From assembly GCA_905478795.1 (NCBI GenBank), contig CAJQJX010000051.1, positions 1 to 64,000 on the forward strand: DNA of 64,000 bases. Direction: 5' to 3'. Shown here piece by piece: positions 35,405 through 43,659 of the stretch. Source of the DNA: an uncultured Flavobacteriales bacterium (GTDB taxonomy: Bacteria; Bacteroidota; Bacteroidia; Flavobacteriales_D; Sanyastnellaceae). The notes below the pieces were generated by a model, which was not told where the DNA came from, did not search any database, and saw nothing but the letters and a program-made list of their open reading frames with translations. Made by a program: the position numbers and the translations under genes. The first letter of the stretch is position 1, and the number at the start of each line of letters is the position of its first letter.

Positions 35405-36415
35405 ATGTCCGGAGAGGCAAAATCAGCAATTTCTAAAGAGGTCCTCTGGGGAGGAGGCCGCTCGCCGTTTAGCGTGAGCTACGGTAAAATGATGATGTGG
35501 TATTTCCTCGTATCAGACGCTTTGACGTTTGGAGGACTCCTGATCGCTTACGCCTTTTGGCGGGCGAGCTCGGTAGACCCATGGCCCATTGGGGAACAGG
35601 CCTTCCGCGCCCTGCCAGGGTTGGAGGGAGAGTATCCACTCGCGTACGTCGCGCTCATGACCTTCATCCTGATCGTCAGCTCTGTCACCATGGTGCTGGC
35701 TGTAGAAGCCGGACACAGGAACGACCGTTCAGGTGTGCTGAAGTGGATGGGCTTGACAGTCATCGGCGGTATTTTCTTCTTAGGCTCACAAGCTTGGGAG
35801 TGGAGCCACTTCATCCACGGAAGCGGAGGTTGTTTCAATTTGGCAAAGGAGGTCACCATCACGACCCCAGACGGAGATGCCTTGACCTTGCCTGCGGGTG
35901 AGCGGGTCTACATGGACCACCATTTTGGGCACCTCATGGAGATGCACATTCAAGACCCCCTCACCGTTCCCATTTCGGAGGATGGCGGTCATGTGGTGCT
36001 GACCGAGCTCGGCGATCACCCGCACGAAGCCCACTTGCACAGCTTGCGCATCAACAAGTACATCGAAGACGAGACAGAACTCGAAGGCGATGCCATGATG
36101 ACCTTGTGGAACGCACGCTCTGAGAACTTCTCTTTCGGAGCTCCCATCCCAGGTTTGGGTGCAGACTGGGGAGGCATTAACCACAGTGAGTATGCCACCC
36201 AACAGGGATACAGCAACTTCTTCTTCTTCATCACCGGGTTTCACGGATTCCACGTGTTCTCCGGTGTGATCATCAATCTGGTGGTGTTTTTGATGGTGCT
36301 CAACCGCGTCATGGAACGCCGCAAGCACTACGAGATGGTCGAAAAAGTGGGCCTTTACTGGCACTTTGTCGACCTTGTTTGGGTGTTTGTTTTCACCTTC
36401 TTCTACCTCATCTGA
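35405..36415 (+). CDS. cytochrome c oxidase subunit III, long paralog
   Basis: 336 residues. The helix pattern is that of subunit III (MMMWYFLVSDALTFGGLLIAY, FHGFHVFSGVIINLVVFLMVL, GLYWHFVDLVWVFVFTFFYL). Between two helices, at about residues 145-255, lies a large soluble insertion rich in histidine and acidic residues (MDHHFGHLMEMHIQD, HPHEAHLHSLRINKYIEDE). It is not part of the common subunit III core and could bind metal or contact a partner subunit. coxIV follows directly. Confidence 0.92.
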   Translation: MSGEAKSAISKEVLWGGGRSPFSVSYGKMMMWYFLVSDALTFGGLLIAYAFWRASSVDPWPIGEQAFRALPGLEGEYPLAYVALMTFILIVSSVTMVLAVEAGHRNDRSGVLKWMGLTVIGGIFFLGSQAWEWSHFIHGSGGCFNLAKEVTITTPDGDALTLPAGERVYMDHHFGHLMEMHIQDPLTVPISEDGGHVVLTELGDHPHEAHLHSLRINKYIEDETELEGDAMMTLWNARSENFSFGAPIPGLGADWGGINHSEYATQQGYSNFFFFITGFHGFHVFSGVIINLVVFLMVLNRVMERRKHYEMVEKVGLYWHFVDLVWVFVFTFFYLI

Positions 36416-36416
36416 C

Positions 36417-36794
36417 ATGGAGCGCGACGATCTCATCGTAAACGACAGTTACGCCCTCAACGCTCACCACAGCGAAGAGGAAGGCGTGGCCATTCGCAAA
36501 AAGATTTACCTCGTGACCGTGATCCTTTCGGTCATTACCGCCATCGAGGTAGGAATGGGCGTCATGTTCAAGCGGTCTGAGGCTTTTACTTGGACGGCCA
36601 TTAAGTGGACTTTCATCGTACTCACCCTCTTCAAGGCGGGATACATCGTGATGTCCTTCATGCACCTTGGCGACGAGCGCAAGAACCTGCGTAACGCCGT
36701 CATCATCCCCTATTTCGTGTTCATCCTTTACCTGATCTTCATTGCGATCACCGAAGGTTTGGCGCACTACGGGATGGACCAGATGTTCCACTGA
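36417..36794 (+). CDS. cytochrome c oxidase subunit IV (caa3 type)
   Basis: 125 residues starting one base after the coxIII stop. Three membrane helices (IYLVTVILSVITAIEVGMGV, WTFIVLTLFKAGYIVMSFMHLGDE, YFVFILYLIFIAITEGL) match the small CyoD/CtaF-like subunit that stabilises the oxidase. A longer in-frame start at 36366 would lie within coxIII and adds unrelated residues. Confidence 0.92.
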   Translation: MERDDLIVNDSYALNAHHSEEEGVAIRKKIYLVTVILSVITAIEVGMGVMFKRSEAFTWTAIKWTFIVLTLFKAGYIVMSFMHLGDERKNLRNAVIIPYFVFILYLIFIAITEGLAHYGMDQMFH

Positions 36795-36809
36795 TCATCT
36801 GCTGCTAAA

Positions 36810-38084
36810 ATGGGTGAGCGCCATTCCCCTCCGCGCCGACCCTTGCGCCGCCTTCTTCTGGTCATCGCCCTACCCGGCCTGCCGCTCCTTTTGCTCCTGC
36901 TATTGGGGAAGGGCATGCGTCACGAGTTCAGTGACCTTGATTATTTCGACTTAGAAGGCGCTCGGGTGAAGACCGCCCAGAGGGCACGGCGCCTGCCTGA
37001 ATTCAAACTCCAAGACCAACTGGGAAGGGATGTGGAGCGGTCCGACTTAGCCGGCACATTCTGGTTGGTGGCGTTCATGACAACGGACACCGCCACCTCG
37101 CCGCAGCTCGCTGCATTTACCCAGCAGCTCCTGTGGGCCAACTGGCGGTATCGGGACGAACCCGACGTGGGCCTGGTGTGCTTCACACTCGATGCGGAGC
37201 ACGACACACCCGATCAGCTGCAAGACTATGTGCAGCGCAATGAGCGTTACAACCGCTACCCCGACAAGTGGCGGTTTCTCACAGGTCATCAAGACACCAT
37301 AGACCACATCATAGACGCGGGTTTGGGCATTCCCAGAGATTCGGCCGATCCTTTCAATGTGGCCACCCTGCTGTTGATCGACGACAAGGGCTACGTGAGG
37401 CAGAAGTATTTGGCATCCAGCGAGCACGAAATCGGCGATGCCGTGGAAGACATCGCCTTGCTCAAAAAGCGCAAAAAAGAAAGAGAGAAACGCGAGCGAG
37501 ATTGGGCCGCTGCACCCGCCTTGCCATTCCTGGGACCGCAGATGGGAGATGACGCATTCACGGCCCCTAAATTCTCTCTGATTGACCAGAACGGGGCCGA
37601 ATTCAGCCACCGTGACCTCGAAGGCAAAGTGAGGTTGGTCGACGCCTTCTTCACCTCGTGTCCGACCATTTGTCCTGTGATCAGTTCACAGCTGGCCAGG
37701 GTGCATGACCAACTTTGGGCAGCAGGGCTGCAAGACGAGGTGCGCATCATCAGCCACACCGTGGACCCAGAAAACGACACGCCTGAACGCATGTTGGACT
37801 ATGGGAATCGCCTAGGAGCAGATCACGGTGTCTGGAAATTCTTAACGGGGCCGGTAGAGGAACTCTATCCTTTGTTGCAAGATGGATACTTGCTCACCGC
37901 CCTTGCCAGCGACACAGCTGCTGGCGGCTTCTTTCACAGTGACCAGGTCATTCTCGTGGACTCCAAAGGGCACCTCCGCGGTTCTTACGATGGAACGAGA
38001 ACTTCAGACATCGACAAAATGTTAGAAGCAGTGATGCAATTGCTCGCCCAGGAGAAGGCATCTGCCCGTCACATTCCACAATGA
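36810..38084 (+). CDS. double-domain SCO1/SenC protein with one degenerate domain
   Basis: 424 residues, about twice the usual SCO length. A membrane anchor (LLLVIALPGLPLLLLLLLG) precedes two thioredoxin-like SCO domains joined by a charged linker (KKRKKEREKRERDW). The C-terminal domain (about 245-415) keeps the copper site: FTSCPTICPVISSQL (CxxxC) and GGFFHSDQVILVD. The N-terminal domain (about 60-205) aligns but reads MTTDTATSPQLAAF where the cysteines should be and DPFNVATLLLID where the His should be, so it cannot bind copper the same way. SCO proteins deliver copper to the CuA site of subunit II. Its operon position beside DUF420 supports oxidase assembly. Confidence 0.9.
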   Translation: MGERHSPPRRPLRRLLLVIALPGLPLLLLLLLGKGMRHEFSDLDYFDLEGARVKTAQRARRLPEFKLQDQLGRDVERSDLAGTFWLVAFMTTDTATSPQLAAFTQQLLWANWRYRDEPDVGLVCFTLDAEHDTPDQLQDYVQRNERYNRYPDKWRFLTGHQDTIDHIIDAGLGIPRDSADPFNVATLLLIDDKGYVRQKYLASSEHEIGDAVEDIALLKKRKKEREKRERDWAAAPALPFLGPQMGDDAFTAPKFSLIDQNGAEFSHRDLEGKVRLVDAFFTSCPTICPVISSQLARVHDQLWAAGLQDEVRIISHTVDPENDTPERMLDYGNRLGADHGVWKFLTGPVEELYPLLQDGYLLTALASDTAAGGFFHSDQVILVDSKGHLRGSYDGTRTSDIDKMLEAVMQLLAQEKASARHIPQ

Positions 38085-38632
38085 CCCGTCAAGCCCCACC
38101 ACCACGCGCTGTCCAAAGGTTTGTTTGGACCCTTTCTATCGCGATACCGCTCATTGTAACTGGACTCTATCTGATTCCACCCGCTGAAGGGCTCTCTGAA
38201 GACACCCTTCGACAAGTCTATTGGCTGCCCCGATTCAATGCCCTGTTGAATGCCACTGCTTTTTGCTGTCTTGCAGCTTCCTTGATGGCCATTCGCCGTG
38301 GAAATGTGGCGCGGCACAAGGCCCTCAACACCACAGCTTTGGCCCTTTCCGCGCTGTTTCTGATCAGCTATGTGGCCTTTCATCTGCTCACAGATTCCAC
38401 GAAGTTCGGAGGTGAAGGGCCCATCCGCACCGTCTATTTTGTGATCCTCGTCAGCCACATCCTTTTATCAGCAGTCATCGTCCCTCTGGCATTGTTTAGT
38501 TACGCCCGAGGACTGGCTGGGGACATTGAGAGGCACCGCCGGATCGCCAAAATCACAATGCCCCTGTGGTTGTACGTCACCGCAACAGGTGTCATCGTTT
38601 TTTGGATGATCTCGCCTTATTATCCCTATTGA
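38081..38632 (+). CDS. DUF420 membrane protein (oxidase assembly, CtaM/YozB-like)
   Basis: 183 residues with about five membrane helices and an ATGA overlap with the SCO gene. YWLPRFNALLNATAFCCLA, ARHKALNTTALALSALFLISYVAFH and VILVSHILLSAVIVPLALF carry the conserved His residues of DUF420 proteins, which are known as assembly factors of heme-copper oxidases in Gram-positives. It ends HRRIAKITMPLWLYVTATGV and YYPY, as usual for the family. Confidence 0.9.
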   Translation: MTRQAPPPRAVQRFVWTLSIAIPLIVTGLYLIPPAEGLSEDTLRQVYWLPRFNALLNATAFCCLAASLMAIRRGNVARHKALNTTALALSALFLISYVAFHLLTDSTKFGGEGPIRTVYFVILVSHILLSAVIVPLALFSYARGLAGDIERHRRIAKITMPLWLYVTATGVIVFWMISPYYPY

Positions 38633-38856
38633 TGCGCGGGCTTTCGCCACTGTTTTTGCTCTTGATCTTGTTCGCTTTGACCGATGTGGTCATGGGACAA
38701 TGTGTGATGTGCAAAGCGGTGGCTGAAGACAGTGCGGCAGAGGGTGCTGTGGGCCGTGGCATCAACCAAGGGATCCTCTACATCATGGCGGTCCCCTACA
38801 TTTTGCTCGGTTTATTTGGATATTTCGTCTATAAAAATAGGAGTTTGGTCGAATAA
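38632..38856 (+). CDS. 74-residue secreted/membrane protein with CxxC, oxidase cluster
   Basis: Starts within the DUF420 stop (TGATG). A signal-like helix (SPLFLLLILFALTDVVMG) is followed by QCVMCKAVAEDSA, then a single membrane helix (ILYIMAVPYILLGLFGYFVY) and a short charged tail. The mature part begins with Q-CVMC, a CxxC that could bind heme-free metal or form a disulfide facing the periplasm. The strict coupling to DUF420 and SCO suggests a small copper or redox assembly helper. I recognise no named domain. Confidence 0.75.
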   Translation: MRGLSPLFLLLILFALTDVVMGQCVMCKAVAEDSAAEGAVGRGINQGILYIMAVPYILLGLFGYFVYKNRSLVE

Positions 38857-38860
38857 TGTG

Positions 38861-38868
38861 TAAATTAG
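38861..38868 (+). promoter_or_regulatory. -7 box of the OmpA gene
   Basis: TAAATTAG, then GTAC, then ATG at 38873. TTTG at 38844-38847 is 13 bases upstream, closer than a usual -33 element. Confidence 0.5.
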
Positions 38869-38872
38869 GTAC

Positions 38873-39625
38873 ATGCTTGACCAGCTTGCCAAAAGAGAAC
38901 AATGGCGCACACTCGCCCTCGCCTTGTTCGTCCTGTCCTTAATCCTCATTAGCGCCCTACCCTCCTCGGCGCAATTCCAAGTCGAACGGGCCATTCGCCC
39001 CAATGAAACGGTTCTAGAATACGGCAGCTACAGATTGTCCGTATCCACCGAAGGAACACCAGACGCATGTGACGTTGTCCTCTTTGGGTATCACAGCCGT
39101 CGCCCCGGAAGGTGGAATCAACTCACCGATACCGTGCTGCGCGTTGTTCCCCATCGCCAACACACCCTGATTGGCAGCAAGCCGGGGTGCATGTTTCACA
39201 CCGAAACCTTTTTTCCAGACTTGCTCCGCGAACCCAACATCAAAGTAGACCTCCGACCCCTAGCGGTTGGACAACGCACCGATATTCTTGGCATTCACTT
39301 CATTGGGAATCAAGACCGCCTCCATCCGAAGTCACTTGGAGTTGCCGACGAGTTGCTCCATTGGATGCAAGAAAATCCCACGGTTCAATTGGACATCATA
39401 GGGCATGTCAATGGCGCCAACGGCCGCAAGTCCAGAAGCTTTTATCGCAAAGCCAGCATGCGCCGTGCCGAAGTCATGATTCAATGGCTCACAGACCACG
39501 GCATTGACCCTGAAAGGCTAACAGCCAAGGGCAGAGGCTCCGATGCAGTGCTCTTCCCTGACCCCCTCTATGCTTGGCAACACGAAGCCAATCGCAGGAT
39601 AGAAATCGAGGTCACCCACCACTGA
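38873..39625 (+). CDS. OmpA-family peptidoglycan-binding protein
   Basis: 250 residues. Signal peptide ends near ISALPSSA. The N-terminal half is beta-rich and not recognised. The C-terminal half is an OmpA domain: VGQRTDILGIHFIGNQDRLH, SLGVADELLHWMQENPTVQLDIIGHVNG, ASMRRAEVMIQWLTDHGIDPERLTAKGRGS and NRRIEIEVTH, with the Asp/Arg that grip diaminopimelate. It probably tethers an envelope structure to peptidoglycan. It has its own promoter and precedes a TolC-HlyD pair. Confidence 0.88.
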   Translation: MLDQLAKREQWRTLALALFVLSLILISALPSSAQFQVERAIRPNETVLEYGSYRLSVSTEGTPDACDVVLFGYHSRRPGRWNQLTDTVLRVVPHRQHTLIGSKPGCMFHTETFFPDLLREPNIKVDLRPLAVGQRTDILGIHFIGNQDRLHPKSLGVADELLHWMQENPTVQLDIIGHVNGANGRKSRSFYRKASMRRAEVMIQWLTDHGIDPERLTAKGRGSDAVLFPDPLYAWQHEANRRIEIEVTHH

Positions 39626-39662
39626 CCTCCACCCTCCTCGTGCGCACCATGCGCCCAAGGCT

Positions 39663-39670
39663 TACTTTCG
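39663..39670 (+). promoter_or_regulatory. -7 box of the TolC-HlyD genes
   Basis: TACTTTCG ends seven bases before the ATG at 39678, favouring that start over the ATG pair at 39705-39710. Confidence 0.4.
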
Positions 39671-39677
39671 CAGGGAA

Positions 39678-41159
39678 ATGCCCACAGCACCCTGCTTTTC
39701 TGCGATGATGGCCTCCAAGAGACCCCTTCGTTTCACCACCGCCCTCTTCTTTACAACCCTTGCGCTGACTTGCGTGGCCCAGACATCAAGCTGGACCCTA
39801 GATCGCGCCATCACCCATGCCCAGCAAAACAACTTGCAAATCAGGCAAGGGACAATAGGCCTTGAGCTCAACGACGTCGATGTGGACGAGGCGAAAGCCG
39901 CATTTCTACCCTCGTTGAATGGCAGCGCCTCCCACGGTTACAATTGGGGCCAGACCATTGACCCTTTTACCAACTCTTTCGCCACATCACGCATTCGGTC
40001 CAACAGCGTGGGCATCGGAACGGGGCTGACGCTGTTCAATGGCATGGCCAACCACCTTCGGCTCGATCAAGCCGAAGAACGGCGCGTGGCAGCAGAGTAC
40101 GACCTCGATCAGACCCGAAACGACATTGCCCTGCAAGTGGCCAGTGCCTTTCTCTCGTTGATGTTTGCGGAAGACGCCTTGGAAATCGCCGATCTCAACG
40201 TGCAAACAACGGAGACCCAAGTGGGCCGAATCCGTGCTTTTGTGGAAGCCGGTGCCGCACCAGAATCCGACCTGTTGGATTTGCAGGCCCAACTTGCATC
40301 GGACCAGAGCTCCCGGATCTCTTCAGAGGGAGAGGTCGCCTTGGCCAAGCTTCAACTGGCACAGACCATGCGGCTCAGCCCAACCGATGCAGAGAACCTC
40401 AAGATTGTGCGGCCCAACATCTCCAGCATAGGAGCCATGCCCGCCTTGCCCGCCATCGACAAAATCCTCACTACCGCTCTGACCAACTTTCCCGAAGTCA
40501 AAGCGGGCGAGTCGCGCGTGCGCCAGCAAAACATCAACGAGGACCTGGCCAAAACAGTGGGCTTACCTAGGTTGAGTACAAGCTGGAGTTACGGATCCGG
40601 ATTCTCAGGTGCTGCACAAGAACCCGTCGGAGACCCTACCCTAGAGCTTTACACGATTGGGTATACAGAGAACTCCTTGGAACCTGTGCTCACGAGCGCC
40701 CTGTCGTACAACGAGTTCCGGACGCGCCCCTTTAGCGATCAGATTTCACAAAACGTGAACCAGAGCCTGTTCTTCAGCCTGTCCATTCCGATTTTCAATG
40801 GCTGGTCAGTGCGCAATGGCGTGCGCCGGAGCCAAGTGAGCATTCAACAAGCCAAGCTTCAATTGGAGCAGGTCCAACAAGGACTCCAGCAGTCTGTAGA
40901 ACGTGCCCACCGCGATGCACGGAACGCCATCGAAACTCTGGCCGCAGCAGAACGGTCCGAGTCCGCAGCCAAGCTCGCCTTTGACAATGCGCAGCTCCGC
41001 TTCGAGCAAGGCGCTTCAACTCAAGTGGAATACACCCAAGCGCGCAACCGATACGACTCGGCCAGGCTGACCGCTTTGCGCTCCAAATATGATCTGGTGT
41101 TTCGCATAGCCATCTTGGATTTCTATGCAGGACGCGGATTGCGGTTCGATATATTCTAA
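39678..41159 (+). CDS. TolC-family outer-membrane efflux protein
   Basis: 493 residues. A secretion signal ends near LALTCVAQ. Two repeated helical-hairpin halves follow: LDRAITHAQQNNLQIRQGTI, LQVASAFLSLMFAEDALEIADLNVQ with long coiled coils, and the second half LFFSLSIPIFNGWSVRNGVRRS. It forms the trimeric exit duct of a type I or RND-type pump. The adaptor gene starts three bases later. No inner-membrane pump or ABC subunit is next to the pair, so the cargo is unknown. Confidence 0.95.
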   Translation: MPTAPCFSAMMASKRPLRFTTALFFTTLALTCVAQTSSWTLDRAITHAQQNNLQIRQGTIGLELNDVDVDEAKAAFLPSLNGSASHGYNWGQTIDPFTNSFATSRIRSNSVGIGTGLTLFNGMANHLRLDQAEERRVAAEYDLDQTRNDIALQVASAFLSLMFAEDALEIADLNVQTTETQVGRIRAFVEAGAAPESDLLDLQAQLASDQSSRISSEGEVALAKLQLAQTMRLSPTDAENLKIVRPNISSIGAMPALPAIDKILTTALTNFPEVKAGESRVRQQNINEDLAKTVGLPRLSTSWSYGSGFSGAAQEPVGDPTLELYTIGYTENSLEPVLTSALSYNEFRTRPFSDQISQNVNQSLFFSLSIPIFNGWSVRNGVRRSQVSIQQAKLQLEQVQQGLQQSVERAHRDARNAIETLAAAERSESAAKLAFDNAQLRFEQGASTQVEYTQARNRYDSARLTALRSKYDLVFRIAILDFYAGRGLRFDIF

Positions 41160-41162
41160 GGG

Positions 41163-42482
41163 ATGAAGAAACGCACTTACTACATTCTAGGCGGGGCTGT
41201 CCTGCTGATGATTCTTTTGGCCTCTGTCTTTGGAGGCGGGCCAGAAGTGCCCCAGGTGACCACCGATACCATTGGACGCCACCGCATCGTGGAAACCGTC
41301 ATCGCATCTGGGCGCATTCAACCTGAAGTAGAGGTGAAGGTTTCTGCAGAGGTCAGCGGTCAACTGATCGAACTGCCTGTGCGCGAGGGTGACCTCGTGG
41401 CAACAGGAGATTTGCTCGCCCGCATCAATCCCGACATCTACGAGAGTAGGCTCAGCCAAGCCAAGGCAGCCTTGGACAACGCCCGCGCCAGCCAAGCCAC
41501 ATCAGAGGCCCGTTTGACCCAATCTCGCGCCGCTTTTGCAGCTGCAGAACTGGCTTACAAGCGCAACCAAGACCTGCACGACAAAGGCGTTTTGAGCCAA
41601 GCCGACTTTGAGCAAGCAGAAGTGAGTTTCCGCAGCGCCGAAGCGGACCTCGAAGCCTCCCAACAAGGTGTGCGCTCTGCCGGCTTTACCATCAGAAGCG
41701 CAGAGGCTACAGTCAATGAAGCCGAAGACAACTTGCGGCGAACGGTGTTGCGTGCAACACAAGCGGGCACCGTCACAGCGCTCGTCAAGGAAGAAGGCGA
41801 AGGCGTCCAAGGCATTGGCTCCTTCCAAGGAGAGGTGATTATGAAAATCTCCGAGCTGGGCGCCATGGAAGTGGACGTCGAAGTCAACGAGTCGGACATT
41901 GTCAAAGTCGCCCTAGGCGATACAGCCCGCATTGAAGTAGACGCCTACACAGAACGGAACTTCTATGGGATGGTCACCGAAATCGGAAATACCGCCCTCA
42001 ATGCGACCGGCGCGGCGCGGCTCAGCTTGGAAAGCGTTACCAACTTCAGTGTCAAAATCCGCATCCTCCCCGAGAGCTATGCCGACTTGCGCAGTGGTCG
42101 CGACAGCAGCTGGACGCCATTCCGACCAGGCATGTCTGCCACTGTAGAAATTGAAACGGAAGTCAAAACCAACGTCCTCGCCGTACCCATTAAAGCGGTC
42201 ACAACACGAACCGATACGGCTGCACCGGCAGGAACGCCCTCCACACTGTGTGTGTTTCTGCTCCAGGAGGGCAAGGCCATCCAACACAACATTTCCACAG
42301 GAGTCCAAGACAACAGCGTGATCGAGCTCCTCTCTGACCTGCCCGAAGGGGGCACGGTCATTACAGGGCCTTACGATTTGCTGAGCCGAAAGCTCAAGGG
42401 CGGCGACGCAGTCCACACCAAAAACGGCACAGCGGCGGCCACTTCAGGGAGCGGAGTTTCCATCTCTTTTTCGACGCAGTGA
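41163..42482 (+). CDS. HlyD/MFP-family periplasmic adaptor
   Basis: 439 residues. An N-terminal membrane anchor (YYILGGAVLLMILLASVFG) is followed by a lipoyl-like half (VSAEVSGQLIELPVREGDLV), a long alpha-hairpin (LSQAKAALDNARASQATSEA...), the second lipoyl half (LRRTVLRATQAGTVTALVKEEG) and the beta-barrel and membrane-proximal domains. It bridges TolC and an inner-membrane pump, probably an MacB-like or RND transporter encoded elsewhere. It is co-oriented with TolC; tsaB follows after four bases, an unrelated function in the same run. Confidence 0.95.
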   Translation: MKKRTYYILGGAVLLMILLASVFGGGPEVPQVTTDTIGRHRIVETVIASGRIQPEVEVKVSAEVSGQLIELPVREGDLVATGDLLARINPDIYESRLSQAKAALDNARASQATSEARLTQSRAAFAAAELAYKRNQDLHDKGVLSQADFEQAEVSFRSAEADLEASQQGVRSAGFTIRSAEATVNEAEDNLRRTVLRATQAGTVTALVKEEGEGVQGIGSFQGEVIMKISELGAMEVDVEVNESDIVKVALGDTARIEVDAYTERNFYGMVTEIGNTALNATGAARLSLESVTNFSVKIRILPESYADLRSGRDSSWTPFRPGMSATVEIETEVKTNVLAVPIKAVTTRTDTAAPAGTPSTLCVFLLQEGKAIQHNISTGVQDNSVIELLSDLPEGGTVITGPYDLLSRKLKGGDAVHTKNGTAAATSGSGVSISFSTQ

Positions 42483-42486
42483 CCGC

Positions 42487-43185
42487 ATGATTCTCTTGCT
42501 CGAGACATCCACGCTCAATTGCTCCGTGGCGCTCGGTCATGTTGACGGCACGCTCATTGGCACCCGCGAGGTATCCGACGGCCAATACTTGCACGCGGAG
42601 AAGCTCCACCTCCTGATTGACACCTTGCTGCACTCCGAAGGATGGACCCCCAGCGACCTCACCGCCATCGCTGTCGGAAAAGGACCCGGATCGTTCACAG
42701 GGTTGCGCATCGGAGTATCGGCCGCAAAAGGCATGTGCACCGCCTTGGACATCCCCTTGCTCGCACCGTGCCCTTTGAGGGGATTGCAGAGGCAGGGCAC
42801 ACTCCATGATCCACAGTGGGCAAATCAGCCAGGGCGCATTGTGCCTGCCATCGATGCCCGGCGCTTAGAAATCTATACCCTCGGCGCTGATGATATTCCA
42901 ACAGCGAGCATTGTGGACGGCGGATTCAGAAACGACCTCGGTCAAGGCCCCGCTTTACTCGTAGGAGACGGTGCCGAAAAATGCCGGGAAGTCCTGGCAG
43001 GCCATCCGGCCGATTGGCATTTCCTGCAAACCTTGCCTACCGCGGCAGACCTCCTCCCAGAGGCCACCAAACTGCTCACTTCGGGCCACACCGAAAGCGT
43101 AGCGGACTTTGAGCCGTTCTATCTCAAAGACTTTGTCCCAGGCAGACCCAAAGACCCCTTAGGACTGCGTTCCAAAACCACTTGA
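42487..43185 (+). CDS. tsaB: tRNA threonylcarbamoyladenosine biosynthesis protein TsaB
   Basis: 232 residues. A non-catalytic ASKHA-fold partner of TsaD in making the t6A base of ANN-decoding tRNAs. Family blocks: LLLETSTLNCSVALG and AVGKGPGSFTGLRIGVSAAKGM. Length and the tail (FEPFYLKDFVPGRPK) fit Bacteroidota TsaB. It sits between the efflux adaptor and a small lipoprotein with very short gaps. Confidence 0.96.
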   Translation: MILLLETSTLNCSVALGHVDGTLIGTREVSDGQYLHAEKLHLLIDTLLHSEGWTPSDLTAIAVGKGPGSFTGLRIGVSAAKGMCTALDIPLLAPCPLRGLQRQGTLHDPQWANQPGRIVPAIDARRLEIYTLGADDIPTASIVDGGFRNDLGQGPALLVGDGAEKCREVLAGHPADWHFLQTLPTAADLLPEATKLLTSGHTESVADFEPFYLKDFVPGRPKDPLGLRSKTT

Positions 43186-43188
43186 AGC

Positions 43189-43602
43189 ATGCGCACAATC
43201 TGGACCATTCTTCTGCTGGCCTGTCTCCCACTGAGCGGCTGCCGCGATACACCAGGCGTCATCCCTTATGTAGACGTCAACATCGATTTAAACCTCGCGC
43301 TACCGGCATACAACAGCCTCAATTTTCCGGGGAACTGGCTGTACATCTCCGGTGGAAGTAGGGGCCTCATTGTCTACCGCTACACCTTGGACGAGTTCGT
43401 GGTCCTCGACCGCCATGCCACCTTTGACGTGGGAGCAGGTTGCCAATGCACCCTCTCCGAAGACGGATATACCATCCTGGATCCGTGCAGTGACTCCCAA
43501 TGGTACATCTTTGATGGCTCCATCATTCAAGGGCCAACCACAGCTCCTTTGGAGCGGTACACCACAACCTGGATCCCGCCGGTCCTGTCTATCCAAAACT
43601 GA
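43189..43602 (+). CDS. lipoprotein with Rieske-like fold lacking iron-sulfur ligands
   Basis: 137 residues. Lipobox LPLSGC places the lipidated Cys at residue 18. The body parallels Bacteroidota Rieske-like proteins: RGLIVYRYTLDEFVVLDRHA, then CQCTLSEDGYTILDPCSDSQWYIFDGSI and GPTTAPLERYTTTW. In a true Rieske protein the two blocks are CxH and CxxH; here the histidines are missing (CQC, CSDS), so a 2Fe-2S cluster of Rieske type cannot form. The fold call is inference. It is probably anchored in a membrane facing the periplasm. Confidence 0.6.
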   Translation: MRTIWTILLLACLPLSGCRDTPGVIPYVDVNIDLNLALPAYNSLNFPGNWLYISGGSRGLIVYRYTLDEFVVLDRHATFDVGAGCQCTLSEDGYTILDPCSDSQWYIFDGSIIQGPTTAPLERYTTTWIPPVLSIQN

Positions 43603-43610
43603 CTCCACGA

Positions 43611-43637
43611 AAAAGCCCCGGTAAAACCGGGGCTTTT
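43611..43637. terminator. bidirectional terminator between the lipoprotein gene and ahcY
   Basis: GCCCCGG (43615-43621), TAAAA, CCGGGGC (43627-43633), flanked by A-runs on the left and TTTT on the right, so it works for both converging genes. Confidence 0.9.
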
Positions 43638-43659
43638 CGTTCAGAGATGTTCTTTCGAA

